Source: DASXRA01 sp036502575 | GTDB lineage: Bacteria > Actinomycetota > Actinomycetes > Mycobacteriales > Jatrophihabitantaceae | Assembly: GCA_036502575.1 (NCBI GenBank) | Contig: DASXYL010000055.1 | Location: 10,842-74,841, forward strand | Length of the DNA: 64,000 nucleotides | Reading direction: 5' to 3' | Part shown: piece by piece, positions 40,889 through 48,795 of the stretch | Position numbering within the stretch: the stretch's first letter is position 1 | How the letters are laid out: each line of letters begins with the position of its first letter | Program-made: the position numbers and the translations under genes | The notes under the pieces: generated by a model | What the model saw: the letters and a program-made list of their open reading frames with translations, nothing else | Told to the model about the DNA's origin: nothing | Databases searched by the model: none

Positions 40889-40894
40889 TAGCAT
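40889..40894 (+). promoter_or_regulatory. -10 box of a leaderless promoter (acyl-CoA dehydrogenase)
   Basis: TAGCAT ends 6 nt before ATG 40901. Confidence 0.55.
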
Positions 40895-40900
40895 CTAGGC

Positions 40901-42046
40901 ATGCAGCGCAAGCATTACGACGCCGAGCACACCGCGTTCGCCGACGCCGTTCGCACGTTCCTCGACAAGGAGGTCGTGCCGCACTTCCTCGACTGGGAAC
41001 GCGACGGCCTCACGCCCCGGGAAATGTTCACCGCCGCCGGACGCGGTGGGTTCCTGGGCATGGCCATCCCCGAGCAGTACGGCGGAGGCGGAGTCGACGA
41101 CTACCGCTTCAACCAGGTGATCGGCGAGCAGGTCTCCTACGCCGGCGTTACCGGCACGGGGCTCGGCATCACGCTGCACAACGACATCTGCCTGCCGTAT
41201 TTCCTGGCGTACTGCACCGAGGAGCAGCAGCAACGCTGGCTGCCGGGCATCGCGTCGGGCGAACTGATCACGGCCATCGCGATGACCGAGCCGGGCGCCG
41301 GTTCCGATCTCTCGGGCATCCGCGCCTCAGCCGTGCTTGACGGTGACCACTACGTCGTCAACGGGGCCAAGACGTTCATCACCAACGGCATCAACGCCGA
41401 CCTGGTGATCACCGCCGTGCGGACGTCCGAAGATCGTCACCAGGGCCTCACGCTGCTCGTCCTGGAACGCGGGATGCCGGGGTTCGAGCGGGGCCGCAAC
41501 CTGGCCAAGGTGGGCCTGCATTCGCAGGACACCGCCGAGCTGTCGTTCACCGACGTGCGGGTACCGGTGGCCAACCGGTTCGGCGACGAGGGCCAGGGCT
41601 TCTACCAACTGGTCGCCAACCTGCCCCAGGAGCGGATGTCGATCGCCATCGCCGGCATCTCGGCCGCCCGGGCGGCCTTCGACCAGACCGTGGCGTACGT
41701 GCGCGAGCGGCGCGCCTTCGGAAAGTCGATCGGCTCGCTGCAGAACACACGGTTCGTCCTCGCTGAGATTTCGACCGAGATCGATGTGGCGCAGGCGTTC
41801 GTCGACCAGTGCGTGGACGCTTTGAACGACCGTGAGCTGACGGTCGAGGACGCGGCCAAGGCCAAGTGGTGGTGCACCGAGTTGCAGGGCCGGGTCATCG
41901 ACCGCTGCGTCCAGCTGCACGGCGGGTACGGCTACATGCTCGAATACCCGATTGCCCGCGCCTACGTCGATGCCCGGGTCACCCGCATCTACGGCGGCGC
42001 CACCGAGATCATGAAAGAGATCATCGGCCGCTCGCTGTCGCTGTGA
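40901..42046 (+). CDS. Acyl-CoA dehydrogenase
   Basis: A 381-aa FAD enzyme. Seen: FADAVRTFLDKEVVPHFLDW, ITAIAMTEPGAGSDLSGIRA (FAD/substrate loop), VVNGAKTFITNGINADLVIT, RRAFGKSIGSLQNTRFVLAE, and C-terminal QLHGGYGYMLEYPIARAYVD with RITRIYGGATEIMKEIIGR-type ending. It forms the alpha-beta double bond of acyl-CoA and passes electrons to ETF. Substrate class not clear. Its stop overlaps the maf start (GTGA), so they are cotranscribed. Confidence 0.92.
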   Translation: MQRKHYDAEHTAFADAVRTFLDKEVVPHFLDWERDGLTPREMFTAAGRGGFLGMAIPEQYGGGGVDDYRFNQVIGEQVSYAGVTGTGLGITLHNDICLPYFLAYCTEEQQQRWLPGIASGELITAIAMTEPGAGSDLSGIRASAVLDGDHYVVNGAKTFITNGINADLVITAVRTSEDRHQGLTLLVLERGMPGFERGRNLAKVGLHSQDTAELSFTDVRVPVANRFGDEGQGFYQLVANLPQERMSIAIAGISAARAAFDQTVAYVRERRAFGKSIGSLQNTRFVLAEISTEIDVAQAFVDQCVDALNDRELTVEDAAKAKWWCTELQGRVIDRCVQLHGGYGYMLEYPIARAYVDARVTRIYGGATEIMKEIIGRSLSL

Positions 42047-42651
42047 TTCGCTTCGTCCTCGCGTCGGCGTCGCCGGCGCGGCTGGCCACTCTGCGCAGCG
42101 CGGGCGTCTCGCCCGAAGTCATCGTCAGCGGGGTGGACGAGTCTGCCGTTGCCGCGGTTGACACCGCCGCTCTCGTCGCCCTCCTCGCTACCGCCAAGGC
42201 CCGCGAGGTGGCCTCCCGACTGGACAGCTCGTCCTTGGTGCTGGGCTGCGATTCGATGCTCGACCTGGACGGGGTGGCTCTCGGCAAGCCGCCGTCGGCC
42301 GAGGACGCCGTTGCCCAGTGGAAAGCCATGCGCGGCCGACGTGGGGTGCTCTACACCGGCCACGCGCTTCTCTACCGGACGCGGACGCTGGTCGAAGTCG
42401 CCTCGACCGAAGTGCGATTCGCCGACCTCGACGACGCCGAGATCGCCGAATACGTCGCCACCGGCGAACCGCTGGCCGTGGCCGGGGCGTTCACGATCGA
42501 CGGTCTCGGCGGATGGTTCGTCGACTCGATCCGCGGCGACCACCACAACGTCGTCGGACTATCGCTGCCGGTACTGCGGCGGATGCTGCGACAGCTCGAC
42601 GTCTCGCTGACCGACATCGGATGGGGTCAGTCAGCGACAGAGCAGCTTTAG
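42043..42651 (+). CDS. maf: Maf-family nucleoside triphosphate pyrophosphatase
   Basis: A 202-aa protein. Seen: FVLASASPARLATLRSAGVS (the Maf signature with SASPRR replaced by SASPAR), SLVLGCDSMLDLDGVALGKP, catalytic-site Asp and Lys, WKAMRGRRGVLYTGHALLYR, and FTIDGLGGWFVDSIRGDHHN. Maf enzymes hydrolyse non-canonical NTPs or dTTP/UTP. GTG 42043 chosen because it overlaps the dehydrogenase stop. Confidence 0.9.
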   Translation: MIRFVLASASPARLATLRSAGVSPEVIVSGVDESAVAAVDTAALVALLATAKAREVASRLDSSSLVLGCDSMLDLDGVALGKPPSAEDAVAQWKAMRGRRGVLYTGHALLYRTRTLVEVASTEVRFADLDDAEIAEYVATGEPLAVAGAFTIDGLGGWFVDSIRGDHHNVVGLSLPVLRRMLRQLDVSLTDIGWGQSATEQL

Positions 42652-43186
42652 ATCGCGCCAGCTCGGTGGGCTGTCACGTCTCAAACCCCACACCGCCGCG
42701 CGAGGCGCCGGCCCTCCAGGATCGTTCGCAACCCAGACCGCTCAGCCCGGGGGATGGGCCGAGGCTGAGGCGCGATGCTAACCAGGGAGCACGAGCGAGA
42801 GGGACGACCGAGGCGGAGAGGGGACGCGCAAAGGAGTTGGGCGAGCTCGCGCCGGAGGCACCACCGGGTTCGCAGCACCCCGCAGCACGCCCGCCGGCGC
42901 GAGCTTTGGGCGAATGGGACCGCCGCTCCCCCAGGACACGGCAGCCCCATCCACGACCAGTGTCCAGCGTCGGAGCGATCTCTTCCAGCGGGAATCACGC
43001 GGCTCCAACGCGGCACTTACCTTCCGGACGTCGATCCGAGCTCGCACCGCTCGCTGACATTTGGGTGCAATCACGGACCCACACCCGCGCCTCCGGCCAG
43101 ACCACGCCCCGGCCGGCTCGGACCTACCCGCGCCTCCGGCCCCGACGAAACCCCGGCCGGCGGCCTCTTCGCGTGCGCCCTCATCG
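42652..43186. other. 535-bp gap without a convincing gene
   Basis: Between convergent maf and the sedolisin gene. Open frames here are low-complexity, Arg/Pro-rich and lack domains or good starts. At about 43083-43165 a roughly 44-bp unit starting CGCGCCTCCGGCC and containing CCCCGGCCGG is repeated imperfectly twice, and the end (43157-43187) is a degraded copy of the extragenic element seen at 25.66 and 57.22 kb. Confidence 0.5.
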
Positions 43187-44389
43187 CTACCGAGCCGACT
43201 TGAACGCGGTCGTTCCGTTCGGCGTGCCGAGGCCGGTGGGACCGTCCCAGCCCGAGCCGGCGTGGCACTGCTGATGCACAGAGCAGTTGCCGTTGGTGCC
43301 TGATGTGACGTCGTTCAGGCCGCTGGACGCTGCGTAGGGGTAGGGGCCCGGCGCGTCCGAGGTGCCAGGCGTACCGGCCAGCGCGTACACCGCCGCGATG
43401 ATCGGCGCCGCGGCGCTGGTGCCGCCGTAGACGCCCCAACCGCTGTCGCCGTAGGTGCTGTAGACCGCGACGCCCGTGTTCGGGTCAGCCACCGCCGATA
43501 CATCCGCCACGGCTCGCTTGTCGCAGCCGGTGCCGATGTGGCCCTGGAAGCTCGGCCGGTTCACGTACTTCGAGCAGCCGCTGCCCGCGCCGTCCCAGGC
43601 GGTCTCGCTCCAGCCGCGTGCGCTCGAATCCTTCTGAAGGGAGGTGCCGCCGACTGCTGTGACGTGGGCCGACGTGGCCGGGTACGAGGCGCCGTATCCG
43701 TCATCGCCGGTGCTCGCGGTGATCACGACGCCGGGATGGTCGAAGTACTTGGAGTCATAGCTCGGTTCCGAGCCGTCCTCGTCGCCGCCGTAGCTGTTCG
43801 ACACGAACTTCGCGCCGAGCGAGACGGCCGTGTTGACCGCGGCACCGAGGTCCTCGATCGACGGCTGGCTGGCCTCGACCAGCAGGATGTGGCAATTCGG
43901 GCAGGCCGCCGAGACCATCTCGATGTCCAGCGCGATCTCGCCGGCCCAGCCCGGGTCGGCGGGCGGCAGCGGCGACGCCTCGCCGTGCTGGTTCACCTTC
44001 TTGAAGCACCCGTTGGCGGTGCTGCACTCGGGCAGCCCATAGATCGAGCGGTAGGTGGCGAGGTCGGACTCGGCGTTCGGGTGGTCCTGAGCATCGATGA
44101 TCGCGACGGTCTGACCCCTGCCCCCCGAGGCCGGCAGCTTGTACGCGGCCCGCAGGTCGGCCGGCCCGAGCCCGCTCGGCAGCGAGTCGGTCGCGCTCGA
44201 CCTGATCGGACGGATCTGGCGCAGCGCCAGGCACGAGGCGAACCCAGGCTTGGGTCTGGCTGAACACAAACGCGCAGGCGCAGCAGCGGCCACGGCGGGC
44301 GCTCCGGACGCTACGTCGGCCGCCACCCCCATGGCGACGAGCGCTGCGGCACCCACTAGGGCGGCCAGCCCTCGCCGTGCGATCCGCAT
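43187..44389 (-). CDS. Secreted S53 (sedolisin-like) serine-carboxyl peptidase
   Basis: A 400-aa exported protease. Signal peptide RRGLAALVGAAALVAMGVAA. Short or no prodomain: GLGPADLRAAYKLPASGGRG begins the catalytic domain near residue 70. Catalytic Glu/Asp in GWAGEIALDIEMVSAACPNC, oxyanion Asp in STGDDGYGASYPA, nucleophile Ser in VYGGTSAAAPIIAAVYAL, and calcium-site-like SGWDGPTGLGTPNG. Sedolisins cut proteins at low pH. ATG 44389 has GAGGAGG upstream. The usual about 180-aa N-terminal activation domain is missing. Confidence 0.85.
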   Translation of the reverse strand: MRIARRGLAALVGAAALVAMGVAADVASGAPAVAAAAPARLCSARPKPGFASCLALRQIRPIRSSATDSLPSGLGPADLRAAYKLPASGGRGQTVAIIDAQDHPNAESDLATYRSIYGLPECSTANGCFKKVNQHGEASPLPPADPGWAGEIALDIEMVSAACPNCHILLVEASQPSIEDLGAAVNTAVSLGAKFVSNSYGGDEDGSEPSYDSKYFDHPGVVITASTGDDGYGASYPATSAHVTAVGGTSLQKDSSARGWSETAWDGAGSGCSKYVNRPSFQGHIGTGCDKRAVADVSAVADPNTGVAVYSTYGDSGWGVYGGTSAAAPIIAAVYALAGTPGTSDAPGPYPYAASSGLNDVTSGTNGNCSVHQQCHAGSGWDGPTGLGTPNGTTAFKSAR

Positions 44390-44581
44390 GCCGGTACCTC
44401 CTCGGGTGAATAGGGCATTTTGCCCAGGGAGGTGACCCACGTTGCCAGCGGGGCCGGCGTGAACGAAGCGCACCAGCTGACAGCTTTGAGCATGTCCACA
44501 ACCTGCCTAAAGCGGACCAATCTCGCTAAACGCTGACCCTACGCGAGACGGCGATCGGCTGACACAGACACCACGCGAGAC

Positions 44582-44833
44582 TCAGCAATCCGCCGACGTC
44601 GGTAACACTCGAGCGGCAGCGATCCGCCGACGCCGCCACTGCTCGTAGGCGTCCTGCGCAGGCGGGCGGCGGCCGCGGGCGAGCGTGGCCACCACCGCGG
44701 CGACCTCGTCAACCGTGGCCGCGCCCCGAACCTCGACAACCCCGTTGAGTGGCGCGTTATCCGTCGAGTGGCGCGGTGTGTCGCACCACTCGACCGGAAA
44801 CGCACCACTCAACGAGACCGGGGCGGCGGTCAC
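44582..44833 (-). CDS. accE: Acyl-CoA carboxylase epsilon subunit (second copy)
   Basis: An 83-aa epsilon protein. Core: VVEVRGAATVDEVAAVVATL, GRRPPAQDAYEQWRRRRIAA. Residues 7-31 (SLSGAFPVEWCDTPRHS then TDNAPLNG) come from a 72-bp palindrome placed in frame, so the normal epsilon core begins only at residue 32. GTG 44833 overlaps the accD2 stop (GTGA). It probably works with that beta chain. See the palindrome entry. Confidence 0.8.
   Translation of the reverse strand: MTAAPVSLSGAFPVEWCDTPRHSTDNAPLNGVVEVRGAATVDEVAAVVATLARGRRPPAQDAYEQWRRRRIAAARVLPTSADC
44743..44814. repeat. 72-bp nested palindrome inside the accE2 coding region
   Basis: Outer arms CGTTGAGTGGCGCGTT (44743-44758) and AACGCACCACTCAACG (44799-44814) match with one mismatch; inner arms CGAGTGG (44765) and CCACTCG (44786) form a second hairpin. 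The length is exactly 24 codons, so it adds residues without shifting the frame. Confidence 0.75.
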
Positions 44834-46350
44834 GTCGGCGGGACCCCGTGGCGCTTGCTGGTGACGTGGCGCGACTTACCGACGAGGACGCGATAGCGGC
44901 GCACCAACTCCTCGCGCAGCTCGCTCGGATTGATCACCGCATCGATCACCAGGTCGGAGGCGAGCCGCATCAGGTCCACGTCCTGCTCGTACTCGGTGCG
45001 CATCTGTGCGACGAAGGCGTCCCGCTCGTCGGGATCCTCGATCGCCTCGATCTTGTTGGCGTAGACGGCGTTCACCGCGGCCTGCGGGCCCATCACGGCG
45101 ATCTTCGCCGTGGGCAGCGCGATGCACGCGTCCGGCATGAAGCCGGGCCCGGCCATGGCGTACAGCCCGGCTCCATAAGCCTTCCGGGCGATCACCGAGA
45201 TCTGCGGGACAGTCGCCTCGGCGACAGCGGTGATCATCTTGGCGCCGTGGCGGATGATGCCCTGCCGCTCGACCTCGCTGCCGATCATGAAGCCCGGGAC
45301 GTCGGCCAGATACAGCAGCGGGACGTTGAACGCGTCGCACAGCCAGATGAACCGCGCCGCCTTGTCGGCCGAGTCGACGAACAACACCCCGCCCCGGACG
45401 GCACTGTTGTTGGCGACGACGCCGACCGGACGTCCGTCGATGCGGGCCAACCCGGTGATCAGCTCGGCGGCGAAGAGGGGCTTGACCTCGAAGAACGAGT
45501 CGGCGTCGATCAGCCCGTCGATGACGTCGTGCATGTCGAAGGGCACCTGCTCCTCGACCGGAACCGCATCGTCGGCCAAGGCGATGGCCGGCGGCGACGG
45601 CAACACATCGGGCGGCTGCTCGCGCCAGCACGTCGGCAGGTAGGAGAAGAACAGCTTGGCCTGCTCGATCGCGTCCTCGTCGTCGACGGCGAGGTTGTCG
45701 CCGCATCCGGAGACGGTGGCGTGCATGCGAGCCCCGCCCATCTCCTCGAGCGTGACCTTCTCGCCCACGACCATCTCGGCCATGCGCGGCGAACCCAGGT
45801 ACATCGACGCGTTGCCCTCGACCATGATCACGATGTCGCAGAAGCTCGGGATGTAGGCGCCGCCGGCGGCGGATGGCCCGAACAGGCAGCAGATCTGCGG
45901 CACCTTGCCGGACAGGGCCACCTGGTTGTGGAAGATGCGCCCGGCGCCCCGCCGTCCCGGGAAAAGGGCGACCTGATCGGTGATGCGAGCGCCGGCCGAG
46001 TCGATCAGCCAGAAGATGGGTAGCTCCTCGGCCAGCGCCCGCTCGGTCACCCGAATGATCTTCTCGACGGTGCGCGCCCCCCACGACCCGGCCTTGACGG
46101 TGGGGTCGTTGGCGACGACCAGCGCCGGGCGTCCGTCGACGAGTCCCTGCCCGGTCACGATGCCATCGGCGGGCAGCCCCGTCGCGTTCGTGTTGGCGAG
46201 CTGAGCGTCTTCGACGAACGTCCCGTCGTCGAGCAGCAGCGCGATGCGGTCGCGCACGTAGAGCTTGTTCTGGGACGCCAGCTTGGCCGCCGCCTTCTCC
46301 GGCGGCGCGAGCGTCGCCTCGCGAGCGGCGGCAACTTCCTTGGCACTCAC
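44830..46350 (-). CDS. Acyl-CoA carboxylase beta subunit (second carboxyltransferase)
   Basis: A 506-aa carboxyltransferase. Seen: ERIDVLLD-like start YVRDRIALLLDDGTFVEDAQ, WLIDSAGARITDQVALFPGR, CLFGPSAAGGAYIPSFCDIV, EEMGGARMHATVSGCGDNLA, DVPGFMIGSEVERQGIIRHG, KAYGAGLYAMAGPGFMPDAC. It differs from the accD5-type at 27 kb (no GLYGEIF motif) and from classical methylcrotonyl-CoA carboxylase, so the acyl substrate is uncertain. GTG 46350 overlaps the dehydrogenase stop; no alpha chain is adjacent. Confidence 0.85.
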   Translation of the reverse strand: MSAKEVAAAREATLAPPEKAAAKLASQNKLYVRDRIALLLDDGTFVEDAQLANTNATGLPADGIVTGQGLVDGRPALVVANDPTVKAGSWGARTVEKIIRVTERALAEELPIFWLIDSAGARITDQVALFPGRRGAGRIFHNQVALSGKVPQICCLFGPSAAGGAYIPSFCDIVIMVEGNASMYLGSPRMAEMVVGEKVTLEEMGGARMHATVSGCGDNLAVDDEDAIEQAKLFFSYLPTCWREQPPDVLPSPPAIALADDAVPVEEQVPFDMHDVIDGLIDADSFFEVKPLFAAELITGLARIDGRPVGVVANNSAVRGGVLFVDSADKAARFIWLCDAFNVPLLYLADVPGFMIGSEVERQGIIRHGAKMITAVAEATVPQISVIARKAYGAGLYAMAGPGFMPDACIALPTAKIAVMGPQAAVNAVYANKIEAIEDPDERDAFVAQMRTEYEQDVDLMRLASDLVIDAVINPSELREELVRRYRVLVGKSRHVTSKRHGVPPT

Positions 46351-47495
46351 GTGACGGGGAGACCGAGTCCGCGGGCGATGACCAGGCGCTGCACCTCGGA
46401 CGTGCCTTCGCCGATCTCGAGGATCTTGGCATCGCGGTAGAAGCGGGCCACCGGGAACTCCTCCATGAAGCCGTTGCCGCCGAAGACCTGCGTGGCGGTG
46501 CGGGTCGCGGCGACGGCCGCCTCGGACGAGTACAGCTTCGCCTGGGCGGCGGCCTGGCGCACCTCGGCGTCGGGACGCCCGGCGTCCTTCAGCCACGCTG
46601 CCTTGTAGGTGAGCAGTCGCGCCGCCTCGACCGCGACGGACAGGTCGGACAGCGAGAATGCGATCGCCTGCCGCGACCCGATCGGGACGCCGAACGTGTG
46701 CCGCTCGTTCGCGTACCGCAACGAATGGTCCAGGCAAGCCTGCGCCAACCCGACGGCCATTGCCGCGAGCGCGATGCGGCCGTCGTTGAGGATGCTCAGG
46801 AACTGCTGGAATCCGCGGCCGCGCGTGCCCAGCAGATTCTCGGCCGGCACCCGGCAGTCGTCGAAGGTCAGCCCGTGCGTGTCGGAGATGTGCCAGCCGA
46901 GCTTGTCGTAGGCGGGTTGAACGATGAGGCCGGGCGTGCCGGCCGGCACAATGATCGCCGAGATCTCGTCCGGACCGGTACGGGCCGTGATCGTCACGAG
47001 CGACGTGATCGCCGTCCCGGAGTTGGTGATGAACGCCTTGGCGCCGTTGATCACCCACTCGCCGTCGACCAGCTCGGCGCGCGTCTTGGTGGCGCCGGCA
47101 TCCGAACCGGCCTCGGGCTCGGTGAGCCCGAATGCCGCCAGCGCCCGTCCGGCCGCCAGATCCGGGATCCAGTGCTGCTTCTGCTCTTCGGTACCGAAGG
47201 TCAGGATCGGGTTGATGCCCAGGCCCATGCCGGCTTCGAGGGTGACGCCGAGCGACTGGTCGACCCGCCCGATCTCCTCGATCGCCACACACACCGAGGT
47301 GAAGTCGCCCCCGCTGCCGCCGTACTGCTCGGGCACGGCCAGGCCCAGCAGACCGAGCTCGCCCATCTTGTGCACGACGTCGACCGGGAAGTGGTGTTCT
47401 CGATCCCACTGCGCGACGTGCGGCGCGATCTCCTGCTCGGCGAAGTCGCGCACGACCTTGCGGAACAGCTCGTGATCCTCGGACAGCTCGTACAT
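46347..47495 (-). CDS. Acyl-CoA dehydrogenase (isovaleryl-/short-chain type context)
   Basis: A 382-aa enzyme. Seen: YELSEDHELFRKVVRDFAEQ, PEQYGGSGGDFTSVCVAIEE, AAFGLTEPEAGSDAGATKTR, WVINGAKAFITNSGTAITSL, RHTFGVPIGSRQAIAFSLSD, TATQVFGGNGFMEEFPVARF, RDAKILEIGEGTSEVQRLVI (catalytic Glu region). First gene of a three-gene operon with accD2 and accE2, controlled by the divergent MerR. Family plus context suggests branched-chain acyl-CoA oxidation. AGGAG ribosome site. Confidence 0.9.
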   Translation of the reverse strand: MYELSEDHELFRKVVRDFAEQEIAPHVAQWDREHHFPVDVVHKMGELGLLGLAVPEQYGGSGGDFTSVCVAIEEIGRVDQSLGVTLEAGMGLGINPILTFGTEEQKQHWIPDLAAGRALAAFGLTEPEAGSDAGATKTRAELVDGEWVINGAKAFITNSGTAITSLVTITARTGPDEISAIIVPAGTPGLIVQPAYDKLGWHISDTHGLTFDDCRVPAENLLGTRGRGFQQFLSILNDGRIALAAMAVGLAQACLDHSLRYANERHTFGVPIGSRQAIAFSLSDLSVAVEAARLLTYKAAWLKDAGRPDAEVRQAAAQAKLYSSEAAVAATRTATQVFGGNGFMEEFPVARFYRDAKILEIGEGTSEVQRLVIARGLGLPVT

Positions 47496-47513
47496 CGTCG
47501 TCTCCTGAGCAGC

Positions 47514-47529
47514 TTGACGTTTACGTCAA
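47514..47529. promoter_or_regulatory. MerR-type operator
   Basis: Perfect palindrome TTGACGT-TT-ACGTCAA with a further half-site CGTCAA at 47530-47535, in the 53-bp divergent gap between the dehydrogenase operon and the MerR gene. Pattern and place fit the LiuR-like regulators of branched-chain amino acid catabolism. Confidence 0.7.
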
Positions 47530-47548
47530 CGTCAATCACGATAGCCCA

Positions 47549-47947
47549 GTGACGACGACGAGGGAAGCACGAGTCTGGACGGTCGGCGAACTCGCGGACG
47601 ACCTCGGCGTCACCACGCGCACGCTGCGCTTCTACGAGGCCGAAGGGCTGATCTCGCCGAGACGTTCCGGCGCGAACCGCATCTACGACGCGCGCGACCG
47701 TACGAGGCTGAAGCTGATCCTGCGGGGTAAGCGGTTCGGCATGACGCTGGCCGAGATCCGCGAGATCGTCAACATGTACGACGGCGCGGCATCCTCAGAA
47801 CGCAGACAGCTGGAGAAACTGCTCGGCCGGCTCGACGACATCGCGGCCGACCTGCGGGCCCGGCAGGCCGACCTACGTCGCACACTTGGCGAAGTGAGCG
47901 ACGTGGCCGACCAGTGCCGGGCGCGCTTGAGCGAGATCAGCGGCTAA
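47549..47947 (+). CDS. MerR-family regulator (LiuR-like)
   Basis: A 132-aa regulator. Seen: WTVGELADDLGVTTRTLRFY (HTH), YEAEGLISPRRSGANRIYDA (wing), then a C-terminal coiled coil ERRQLEKLLGRLDDIAADLR to the end; no effector-binding domain. This short form matches LiuR-like MerR proteins next to acyl-CoA catabolic genes. GTG 47549 lies 20 bp after the palindrome it probably binds. Confidence 0.88.
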   Translation: MTTTREARVWTVGELADDLGVTTRTLRFYEAEGLISPRRSGANRIYDARDRTRLKLILRGKRFGMTLAEIREIVNMYDGAASSERRQLEKLLGRLDDIAADLRARQADLRRTLGEVSDVADQCRARLSEISG

Positions 47948-47958
47948 CGATCCGCACG

Positions 47959-48639
47959 CTATGACTGCGGGTCGACGCAGGTCCAGCTGATGGTGCCGGA
48001 GATGGTGTCGCTCGCGTCGGCACCGTCCCCACTCAGCAGCTTGTCGAACGTCAGCGTCCCCGAGCCGTCCGCCTTGATCTCGTACGAGCCGGTAGCGGCC
48101 GACTTGACGTCGGTGCCGTAGGTCGTCACGCGGTAGCTCTTGCTGTCGACCGTCAGGCCGGACTCGAGCGTGTAGCCGTAGTTCGGATCGCCGGTGGCAG
48201 TGGCCGCACCGAACTCGTAGGTGCCGACCTTGTACGGCAGCTTCCAAGCGGCCTGGAGCTTGTGCCCGTCGACCGCGTCGTTGGGCGTGGCGAACCGCGG
48301 GTAGTCAGGGTTCTCCGGCTGGTGGTCGACCCAACTCGCGCAGGTGGAGTCCACACTGCCCTGCTCGAGCTCGGGAATCGCCGCCGCCGTGCCGCTGACG
48401 GTCATCGCGCCGGTGATGTCGATCGTCTCGCAGAACTGCACGACGACATCAGGCTTGCAAGCATCGTCGGAATCCGACGGCGCCCCGGTGTCGGTTGCCG
48501 TCTGCTGCTGGGAGGTGCCGCCCGATGCGGGAGGCGTGTTGACGCCGCCGCCGTCGGACTTGCTGCTCGAACTGCAGGCCGCCAGCATCGCCGCGGCGGC
48601 GACGAGGCCCAGCACGGGCGGGATTGCTTTACGCATCAT
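47959..48639 (-). CDS. Putative lipoprotein
   Basis: A 226-aa protein with lipobox LAAC (IPPVLGLVAAAAMLAACSSS), a Ser/Thr/Gly-rich linker, then a beta-rich domain containing two Cys (CKPDVVVQFCETIDITGAMT) and a C-terminal SWTCVDPQS. No domain recognised. Two adjacent ATGs (48639 and 48636) share the AAGGGAAA site. Convergent with merR, 11 bp apart. Confidence 0.65.
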   Translation of the reverse strand: MMRKAIPPVLGLVAAAAMLAACSSSSKSDGGGVNTPPASGGTSQQQTATDTGAPSDSDDACKPDVVVQFCETIDITGAMTVSGTAAAIPELEQGSVDSTCASWVDHQPENPDYPRFATPNDAVDGHKLQAAWKLPYKVGTYEFGAATATGDPNYGYTLESGLTVDSKSYRVTTYGTDVKSAATGSYEIKADGSGTLTFDKLLSGDGADASDTISGTISWTCVDPQS

Positions 48640-48795
48640 TTTCCCTTCTACATACGTCCCGAAACGATCATCACGAACGTATGTGGCCGGGGCGGGCGCG
48701 CGTACCCGGGGAACCACCTGTTTCCCAGCCGGGGGACACCTACAGTCGGGCTGAACGGTGTGAGCGCCGTCTCACGGGCGCCCACACCGTGCACC

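Noticed and set aside
42652..43186. Several short frames in the maf-sedolisin gap
   Set aside because: Low-complexity, no ribosome site or domain; repeated GC-rich sequence explains them.
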